This document shows, piece after piece, positions 5,425-10,341 of a stretch of DNA of 10,341 nucleotides. Numbering within the stretch: position 1 is the first letter of the stretch; each line of letters opens with the position of its first letter. Origin of the DNA: Pseudomonadota bacterium (lineage in GTDB: Bacteria; Pseudomonadota; Gammaproteobacteria; Acidiferrobacterales; Acidiferrobacteraceae); contig JAJZZU010000061.1 of the NCBI GenBank assembly GCA_021797365.1, forward strand, positions 1 to 10,341. The letters are read 5' to 3'. The notes below the pieces were generated by a model. It was not told the DNA's origin and did not search any database. It was given only the letters and a program-made list of their open reading frames with translations. Made by a program: the position numbers and the translations under genes.

Positions 5425-5682
5425 CCATTCCCCAAGATCTTACCCCAAGCCTTTCCTGTGCGCCGGACCACTTCTCAACATGGTGCCACCTCCTCCCGGT
5501 TGGCCATGAGCGCCATGCATGCGCAAACGCGCCCAGCCTTTTCACCCGGGCCTAGAGTCGTCTCATCTGCTACAGGCCCAAAGGGGACGTGAATCGGACC
5601 GGGGTGCGGCGGAATAAAGCGGCATTTCCGGGAGACGATGGGGCCGGGCGAGGCGCGCCGGCCGGCGTCCAAGTCCCAGGCA
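5425..5682. other. Gene-free stretch between the tnpB remnant and the transglutaminase-like gene
   Basis: Nothing recognisable is encoded. It may hold further decayed insertion-sequence DNA, including the orphan ribosome binding site and 13-codon frame ending at 5440. The last part, 5640-5680, is a GC-rich tract following the stop of the next gene on the minus strand and lacks a T-run. Confidence 0.4.
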
Positions 5683-6312
5683 TCACGCCGCGCGCACCCG
5701 CTCGCGCAGGTGATCGGCCGTGGGCGGGACGGCATCGATCGACCGTGCGAGATACTCAGACACGCTCCTCATGCCCAAGAGATCGCCTAGCACCTGCGGC
5801 CAGGGCTGTGCCCAGACGTCCAGATAATCGCGCTCACCCTCCTCGCTCGCCATATAGGCGAGGCTTTCCGTGCCGGGCGTGAAGAGGCATTCGATGCCGG
5901 GTTTGGTATTGCCGCGGGCGTCGCAACGGTACCAGCCGGATCGGGGGAGCCAGACTGCGGCCAGGCCATGCGTCGCGTGACGATCGGGGTTGGCGTCATC
6001 GAACCGCAGGCGCTGGTAGCAAAAACCCGAGGGAAGACCGCAGGCCCGCCACAGCGCGACCAAAAGATGGCTTTTCCCAAAGCACAGAGCACTGCCGGTA
6101 TCCAAAACCGCGGAGGCCGATACCGGCAGCTCCTCGCGCGCGGCATCCACGCTATGCAGAATCTCGTCCCGCACGAAGGTGAAGCAGCGTTCGGCGGTCG
6201 CTACGGGATCGTCACGGGTGAGTTGCTCGGCGACCCAGCGGACCCGCGGGTTATCCCCGTCGACCACGGCATCCATTCGCAGAAAGGCCTTATGCGGCTC
6301 ATGATATTTCAT
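5683..6312 (-). CDS. Transglutaminase-like cysteine protease-fold protein
   Basis: This 209-residue protein carries the transglutaminase-like (papain-fold) core. A catalytic triad is visible: C77 (DTGSALCFGKSHLLVAL), H115 (HATHGLAAVWL) and D131 (GWYRCDARGN). There is no signal peptide, so it is probably cytosolic. Bacterial members of this fold are mostly uncharacterised peptidases or amidases, and the substrate cannot be deduced. ATG 6312 is preferred because GGTGAG lies 9 bases upstream. The longer frame to 6348 would need a TTG start without a site. It is divergent from the tusA-like gene and not in an obvious operon. A minus-strand TACAAT at 6393-6388 may be its -10 element, but the -35 is poor. 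Confidence 0.85.
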   Translation of the reverse strand: MKYHEPHKAFLRMDAVVDGDNPRVRWVAEQLTRDDPVATAERCFTFVRDEILHSVDAAREELPVSASAVLDTGSALCFGKSHLLVALWRACGLPSGFCYQRLRFDDANPDRHATHGLAAVWLPRSGWYRCDARGNTKPGIECLFTPGTESLAYMASEEGERDYLDVWAQPWPQVLGDLLGMRSVSEYLARSIDAVPPTADHLRERVRAA

Positions 6313-6662
6313 GGTGCATTTCTCACCGGTAGCGGCGTTGACGGGCAAACGGGCTTGGGTCGCGGCGCCGCCAATATTCGGCCTGTCATTGTAACAATAT
6401 CTTCTTCAGCGGGAAGATCGACGCGCTTAGGCGCGATTGCGAGCACGGAGTGGATGGGTTCGATAGCCGCCGCCGGGCGTGCGGACCCAAACGGGATTCG
6501 CGCGCCTCTTGGCTGCCGAGGGGACGCCGACGAACCGAACCCGGGACCTTAGGCGAAGAGGGCCACGCGAGTGGGGGTGCCCGGCAGGCCGGGGCGCGAA
6601 TGGCGACGACGTCTGTGGACGACGCCAGGCCTGCCAATCAAGCCGACGAACAGGGAGGGCCT
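6313..6662. other. Divergent intergenic region between the transglutaminase-like and TusA-like genes
   Basis: The only notable sites are a palindromic ATTGTAACAAT (6388-6398), whose minus-strand reading gives TACAAT as a candidate -10, and the ribosome binding site GGGAGGG just before ATG 6663. An in-frame ATG at 6600 could extend the TusA-like protein by 21 residues but has no good site. No other gene was recognised. Confidence 0.45.
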
Positions 6663-6890
6663 ATGGACACCACGAAATCGATCGACCTCAAAGGTCTGTG
6701 CTGCGCACAACCCATCGTCACGCTCGCCAGGGAACTCGCGGGCATGGCGCCCGGGGAGGTGTTGCTGGTGTCGGCCGATAAGGACTCTCTGCGCCGGGAC
6801 ATCCCGGCATTTTGCCGACAGACAGGCCATGCCCTGCTCGAAAGCCACGAATGCGACGGGGAACTGCACTTCTGGATTCGCCGCGCGTAA
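6663..6890 (+). CDS. TusA-family sulfur carrier-like protein
   Basis: This 75-residue protein matches the TusA/SirA/YeeD fold: IDLKGLCCAQPIVTLARELA, then the GEVLLVSADKDSLRRDIPAF core and a FCRQTGHAL segment. TusA proteins carry a persulfide on one cysteine and hand sulfur to tRNA thiolation or, in sulfur oxidisers, to the Dsr or Hdr pathways. The carrier cysteine aligns with C14. The usual Cys-Pro-x-Pro motif is altered here to Cys-Ala-Gln-Pro, and an extra Cys13 precedes it. No rhodanese, DsrE or Hdr gene lies nearby, so its partner is unclear. A ribosome binding site (AGGGAGGG) sits 3 bases before ATG 6663. A candidate terminator follows the stop. Confidence 0.88.
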   Translation: MDTTKSIDLKGLCCAQPIVTLARELAGMAPGEVLLVSADKDSLRRDIPAFCRQTGHALLESHECDGELHFWIRRA

Positions 6891-6952
6891 CCGCTGGGCG
6901 GTTGCCCGGGGGCGTGTGTCGGGCAGCGGGCGCGCCTTGTGGGCGGTTTTTT
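6891..6952 (+). terminator. Candidate terminator after the tusA-like gene
   Basis: CGCC-TTGTG-GGCG (6933-6945) is followed after one base by six T residues (6947-6952). Just before it, CCGCT (from 6891) and GCCCG (from 6904) pair with CGGGC and AGCGG near 6920-6929 in a larger hairpin. The terminal stem is only 4 bp, so strength is uncertain. Confidence 0.5.
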
Positions 6953-7112
6953 GATATATCGCAAGATGCCCCCGGAGCCAGCCGGTTTACCCTCGTTGCG
7001 GAGTCACTCCCCTACCGACCGGGGCACCGTGCGCCGGCCATGGCCGAACGTCCCGAGTCGGGGCCCATCCGCCAACAGTCCATTGATAACCAATCGGGAG
7101 CCGTCGACCACC

Positions 7113-8159
7113 ATGAGCACCCCGTCGCCCTCCAGGCACGAACCGCAACGAGAAGCCGAGCCCTACACCATCCTGAGGGCCCCGGTCACACTTGATCCGA
7201 GCGCCCCGCGGCGCTACCCCTGGGCCTGGCAGAAGTATCTCGACGCCTGCGCCAATCATTGGATGCCGCAAGAGATCAGCATGGAGCGGGATATCGCACT
7301 CTGGAAGAGGCCCCATGGTCTGTCCGAGGACGAGCGGCGCATCGTCAAGCGCAATCTCGGATTCTTTACGACCGCGGACTCGCTCGCGGCCAACAATATC
7401 GTCCTTGGAACCTACCGCCAGATCCGCGCGCCGGAATGCCGGCAATATCTGATCCGGCAGGCCTTCGAGGAGGCGATCCACACGCACTCATATCAATATA
7501 TCGTCGAGTCCTTGGGCCTCGACGAGGGTGAGGTCTTCAACGCCTATCGCGAGATCCCGTCGATCCGCGACAAGGATGCGTTCCTGCTCCCTCACATCGA
7601 GGTCCTGGCGGCACCCCGCTTCCAGACCGGAACGCGCGAGACCGACGCCGCGCTGTTGCGCTCGCTCATCGTCTTCGCGGCCATGATGGAAGGGTTGTTC
7701 TTTTATGTCGGGTTCGCGCAGATCCTGGCGCTGGGACGCCAGAACAAGATGGTCGGTGCCGCCGAGCAATACCAGTACATCCTGCGTGACGAATCCATGC
7801 ACTGTAACTTCGGCATCGATCTCGCCAACCAGATCAAGATCGAGAACCCCGAACTGTGGAGTCCCGACTTTCAGGCCGAGATCCTGGGGCTGATGCGTAC
7901 CGCCGTGGATCTCGAATGCGCCTACGCCACCGATACCATGCCGCGCGGGGTGCTGGGACTGAACGCCAACCAGATGCATCAATACGTCACCTATATCGCC
8001 AATCGCCGCTGCGCCCAGCTGAACCTGCCGGAGATCCACCCCGGAACACCGAACCCTTTTCCGTGGATGAGCGAGATGCTGGACCTGAAGAAGGAGAAGA
8101 ACTTCTTCGAGACGCGCGTGACGGAATACCGGACCGGCGGAGGGTTGACCTGGGATTGA
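7113..8159 (+). CDS. nrdB: Ribonucleoside-diphosphate reductase small subunit (NrdB), copy 2
   Basis: This 348-residue second R2 subunit is a close homologue of copy 1. All radical-cofactor residues are kept: D89 (TADSLAANN), E120 and H123 (FEEAIH), radical Tyr Y127 (HTHSY), E193 ([10 protein letters not shown]), and E227 and H230 (RDESMH). The spacings are identical to copy 1. The N-terminal 35 residues before [20 protein letters not shown] differ from copy 1 and lack its extension. The docking tail [18 protein letters not shown] differs at three positions. ATG 7113 follows a weak GGGAG and is the only plausible ATG near the homologous region; the frame stays open to 6939. No nrdA is next to it here, and the next gene is convergent. 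It is probably a functional paralogue using the NrdA encoded upstream. Confidence 0.95.
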   Translation: MSTPSPSRHEPQREAEPYTILRAPVTLDPSAPRRYPWAWQKYLDACANHWMPQEISMERDIALWKRPHGLSEDERRIVKRNLGFFTTADSLAANNIVLGTYRQIRAPECRQYLIRQAFEEAIHTHSYQYIVESLGLDEGEVFNAYREIPSIRDKDAFLLPHIEVLAAPRFQTGTRETDAALLRSLIVFAAMMEGLFFYVGFAQILALGRQNKMVGAAEQYQYILRDESMHCNFGIDLANQIKIENPELWSPDFQAEILGLMRTAVDLECAYATDTMPRGVLGLNANQMHQYVTYIANRRCAQLNLPEIHPGTPNPFPWMSEMLDLKKEKNFFETRVTEYRTGGGLTWD

Positions 8160-8160
8160 G

Positions 8161-8218
8161 GCCCGCGCCGGGCATGGCAAGACACACCCCGAGACCTGAA
8201 ACCCGCGCGGCGCGCCGC
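8161..8218. repeat. GC-rich dyads between convergent nrdB copy 2 and the membrane protein gene
   Basis: GCCCG-CGC-CGGGC (8161-8173) lies directly after the nrdB stop, and GCGGCGCGCCGC (8207-8218) is a 12-bp palindrome ahead of the convergent stop. Neither has a T-run, so termination at this site may be Rho-dependent or assisted by these structures. Confidence 0.4.
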
Positions 8219-8223
8219 CCCGC

Positions 8224-9099
8224 TCAGTATCCGCCGCCGCCCATGCTCGAGGCCTTGAAGGCGATGGCAACCGCGGCCACCACGGGTATCAACGCGGCGA
8301 AGGCCGGTGCGAGCACCGCCCAGGACCCTTCACGGCGGTAGCGGCGAACGGCGAACTGGGCGCTGAGCCCCAGGGCGACAGACGCAACGAATGCCCCAAC
8401 GACCCCCGTCCCCACCCCCGCAAAAAAGCGCAGATCCAGGACAAGGGCGCCCAGGACGAAGGTGGTGGTGGCGCGCCCGGCACCGGATAGGCGCAGGCTC
8501 CCGCTGAAAGGGTTCAGGATCAAGTTTGCCACCAGGGCCGCGGCCAGGGTCGCCGCGAGCTCGCCCAGCAGAATGCTGCCGGAGAGCGGCGCCACGACAG
8601 CAAGCCCCGCCGATACGACGAGGGCAATGGCGGCGAACGGCGCGCCGCCGACCCTCGGGGCGCCCGAGAGGATCCATAGGGCGGACCACACGACGGCCGC
8701 GAGGGCCCAGGCAGCCCAGGCGGCCGAGGGAGGCTCACGCCCGAGAATGGGCCAGAGCAGGACCGCGGTCCCGCTGGCGGCCACCAGGATCGCCAAGGCG
8801 GCCACCCTGGATGCGCCGCCGAGGTTGGCGAGGGGCGTGGCTATTATGAGCGCCACGATAAACCACGGCACCCACGACAATACCGTCGCGGGCGGAAATG
8901 TGAAGTCGCGGTAGACGGCGAAATAACCAGCAAGGAAGGCCGCCGGGACCGCGAGCCCGGCGATGGCCGATGCCAAGCGCGGAGCGCCTTGGGAGAAAAA
9001 CCGGGAGGACATCACCGCAAGCGCCGCCAGCACCGCCGGCGCAAGAACGACACGCATCAGCTGCGATCTCACGAACGAGGAATGAAGCAACGCCCACAT
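8224..9099 (-). CDS. Multi-pass integral membrane protein of unknown function
   Basis: This 291-residue protein is composed of about nine or ten hydrophobic segments, roughly residues 16-32, 42-62, 72-90, 98-118, 126-145, 154-170, 176-196, 210-230, 232-252 and 260-281. It is rich in Ala, Val, Leu and Gly. A basic loop VRRYRREGS follows the segment ending near residue 250, and the protein ends SSMGGGGY. No cofactor-binding His pair or transporter signature was recognised, so it is not a cytochrome b561. ATG 9099 is chosen because it precedes the first hydrophobic stretch and has a G-rich site (GGGGGG) six bases upstream. The longer frame to 9171 would add a basic leader overlapping yceI. It lies 46 bp after yceI, probably cotranscribed. 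Confidence 0.8.
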   Translation of the reverse strand: MWALLHSSFVRSQLMRVVLAPAVLAALAVMSSRFFSQGAPRLASAIAGLAVPAAFLAGYFAVYRDFTFPPATVLSWVPWFIVALIIATPLANLGGASRVAALAILVAASGTAVLLWPILGREPPSAAWAAWALAAVVWSALWILSGAPRVGGAPFAAIALVVSAGLAVVAPLSGSILLGELAATLAAALVANLILNPFSGSLRLSGAGRATTTFVLGALVLDLRFFAGVGTGVVGAFVASVALGLSAQFAVRRYRREGSWAVLAPAFAALIPVVAAVAIAFKASSMGGGGY

Positions 9100-9145
9100 G
9101 ATGTGCCCCCCAGTGCGCCGGATAGGCCGGCACGCCCTATGTTGC

Positions 9146-9790
9146 TTAACGCGCCGTGCGCACGCCCTCAATATTTACATGCAGATGCACACGGTTGGCG
9201 ATCATGCCGGCGTAGGCCGACATGCCAAAAGCGCTACGGCGAATGGTCGTCGTGGCCTCGTAGCCGGACAGATAACCGCCCCATGGCTTGGGGAGGGCCG
9301 CAACCTCGCCAGCACCAACCTCGCGGACGTGAAATACGACCGGCCGGGTGACACCGTGCAGGGTGAGGCGCCCGTAGAGCAGGCCCGCGCCCGCGCCCTG
9401 GGGCTGGAAGCGCGTACTGCGAAAGCTGATGGTCGGAAACTCCCGGACATTGAAGAAATCCGGACCGCGCAGGTCATGGTCGCGCATCGCAAAATTGGTG
9501 TTGATGCTGGCGGCGGCGATGCGGATCACCACCTTGTCGCGCGAGGGCGCGGCGCTATTGAATGTATAGGTGCCGGACATCTTGTCAAAACGCCCCACGA
9601 CCACGGCAACCCCGGCATGGCCGATGGTGAACCGGGCCAGGGAATGGTTCGGGTCAATTCGGTAGGTCCCGTTGGGGCTGCCGGTCAGGCGGTGATAGCG
9701 CGCCGCATGCGCGAGCGGTACGAGCGTGCTGGAGACGAGGCCGGCGACGAGGGCCGCGCGGTACAGGGTGGATAAACGAGACGAGGACAT
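9146..9790 (-). CDS. YceI-family exported protein
   Basis: This 214-residue precursor has a signal peptide at residues 1-29, with charged R5/R11, a hydrophobic core and cleavage predicted at AHA|A. The mature part is a YceI lipocalin-like beta-barrel: YRIDPNHSLARFTIGHAGVA, VGRFDKMSGTYTFN, and later FFNVREFPTISFRSTRF and LTLHGVTRPVVFHV. YceI proteins bind isoprenoid or fatty-acid-like ligands in the periplasm. They are often linked to acid, base or redox stress and sometimes to cytochrome b561, which is absent here. ATG 9790 is preferred over ATG 9796 because AAGGAG lies 7 bases upstream of it and only 1 base before the other. It is downstream of marR and has its own predicted promoter. Confidence 0.93.
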   Translation of the reverse strand: MSSSRLSTLYRAALVAGLVSSTLVPLAHAARYHRLTGSPNGTYRIDPNHSLARFTIGHAGVAVVVGRFDKMSGTYTFNSAAPSRDKVVIRIAAASINTNFAMRDHDLRGPDFFNVREFPTISFRSTRFQPQGAGAGLLYGRLTLHGVTRPVVFHVREVGAGEVAALPKPWGGYLSGYEATTTIRRSAFGMSAYAGMIANRVHLHVNIEGVRTAR

Positions 9791-9894
9791 GGCCATTCTC
9801 CTTTAGTTGAGGTGCGAATCCGCCGGGCCCGGGTTCCGGCCCTTGCCGACCGTCCGGCGGGTATCGCCACAAGCCCTATCGTTTCTTATGCGGA

Positions 9895-9912
9895 TAGTCT
9901 GTATACAAACTA
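9895..9912. promoter_or_regulatory. 18-bp palindromic operator, probable MarR binding site
   Basis: On the + strand TAGTCTGTATACAAACTA is palindromic except for one pair (C/A). Its length and TGTATACA centre fit MarR-family operators. It overlaps the predicted -10 element of yceI. A separate half-site AAACTATC lies at 9941-9948. Confidence 0.7.
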
Positions 9913-9935
9913 CTATTACGGAGGGGTATTGTCAA
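9907..9935 (-). promoter_or_regulatory. Candidate yceI promoter
   Basis: On the minus strand a perfect TTGACA (9935-9930) is followed 17 bases later by TAGTTT (9912-9907), a weak -10 match. The -10 overlaps the palindrome, so a bound MarR dimer would block polymerase. The leader before ATG 9790 would be about 110 bases. Confidence 0.55.
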
Positions 9936-9953
9936 TATCCAAACTATCGTCTC

Positions 9954-10341
9954 TCACGGTTCGCGAAATCGCTCGCACAGGCGGCGCAAATCCCGGCGCG
10001 TCCGATCGAGATCATCGGGGCTCATGTCGAGAAAGACGCGTTTTAGGTGCTGTATGTGCATCGGGAAGACGCGCGCAAACAGGGCCTCGCCCGCGCCTGT
10101 CAAGACCGCGTGAAAGCTGCGGCGATCCCCGCTCGGGACTTTCCGAAACACCAGCCCCTTGGCCTCGAGGCGATCGATGATCCCGGTTAAAGTGCCCTTG
10201 GTGATCAAGGTCTTGCGGGCCACCTCGCTCAACGCAAGACCCTCGGTGCGACCGAGTGTGGCGATGACATCGAACTGCGCCGGGGTGAGGCCCAATTCGC
10301 GGACATGGGCCGCCGAGTAATTGGAAAAGGCATGGTAGGCC
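9954..10341 (-). CDS. MarR-family transcriptional regulator, N-terminus outside the window
   Basis: The visible 128 residues form the winged-helix DNA-binding domain and C-terminal dimerisation helix of a MarR regulator. The start AYHAFSNYSAAHVRELGLTPAQFDVI is read as AYHAFSNYSAAHVRE then LGLTPAQFDVI. Recognition-helix residues follow in KGTLTGIIDRLEAKGLV, and the wing in SGDRRSFHAVLT. The frame stays open to the right edge, so the TTG at 10295 is not the start. The gene is directly upstream of yceI on the same strand, with an 18-bp palindrome between them. It most likely represses yceI and its downstream membrane gene. The ligand is unknown. Confidence 0.92.
   Translation of the reverse strand, partial: AYHAFSNYSAAHVRELGLTPAQFDVIATLGRTEGLALSEVARKTLITKGTLTGIIDRLEAKGLVFRKVPSGDRRSFHAVLTGAGEALFARVFPMHIQHLKRVFLDMSPDDLDRTRRDLRRLCERFREP

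Noticed and set aside
9098..9775. A 225-codon plus-strand open frame
   Set aside because: It lies antisense to yceI, whose signal peptide, barrel motifs and ribosome binding site are clear.
9954..10295. The MarR protein starting at TTG 10295
   Set aside because: The frame continues open with MarR-like residues to the right edge, so the true start lies beyond the window.

Overview
The window is GC-rich bacterial chromosome. The gene set suggests a gammaproteobacterial, possibly acidophilic or sulfur-oxidising, relative of Acidiferrobacter or the Ectothiorhodospiraceae. That placement is inference from a class Ia-type nrdA/nrdB pair, a solitary TusA-like sulfur carrier, a slipin, a MarR-YceI unit and many short dyad repeats. 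No rRNA or tRNA gene was seen.

Layout. Positions 1-1388 hold the 3' end of nrdA followed 14 bp later by nrdB (copy 1), both on the + strand. Positions 1389-2718 contain no convincing gene. They hold three tandem 21-bp repeats, several hairpins including a nested one at 2040-2129, a second repeat cluster in the opposite orientation, and two diverged direct copies of a ~250-bp module. A tiny His-rich heptad-repeat protein (2719-2922) and a stomatin/slipin membrane protein (3297-4109) follow on the - strand. Upstream of these on the same strand is a vapBC-type toxin-antitoxin pair (4488-5131), with a readable promoter whose -10 lies between the arms of a dyad. At 5242-5421 is the decayed tail of a TnpB (IS200/IS605, IS1341-type) element with its terminal RNA hairpin intact. 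A transglutaminase-like protein (5683-6312, -) and a TusA-like protein (6663-6890, +) are divergent.

A second complete nrdB (7113-8159, +) has no nrdA beside it in this window. It is in direct orientation to copy 1 and keeps every metal ligand and the radical tyrosine. Both copies end in nearly the same NrdA-docking tail, so both small subunits could compete for the single NrdA seen here. The two genes bracket about 5.7 kb of accessory DNA.

The right end is a - strand unit: marR (5' end outside the window), then yceI, then an uncharacterised multi-pass membrane protein. A near-perfect 18-bp palindrome overlaps the predicted yceI -10 element and is the likely MarR operator.

The strongest candidates for something undescribed are the repeat and hairpin island at 1389-2700, the duplicated radical-bearing small subunit, and the retained TnpB omega-RNA end beside vapBC.
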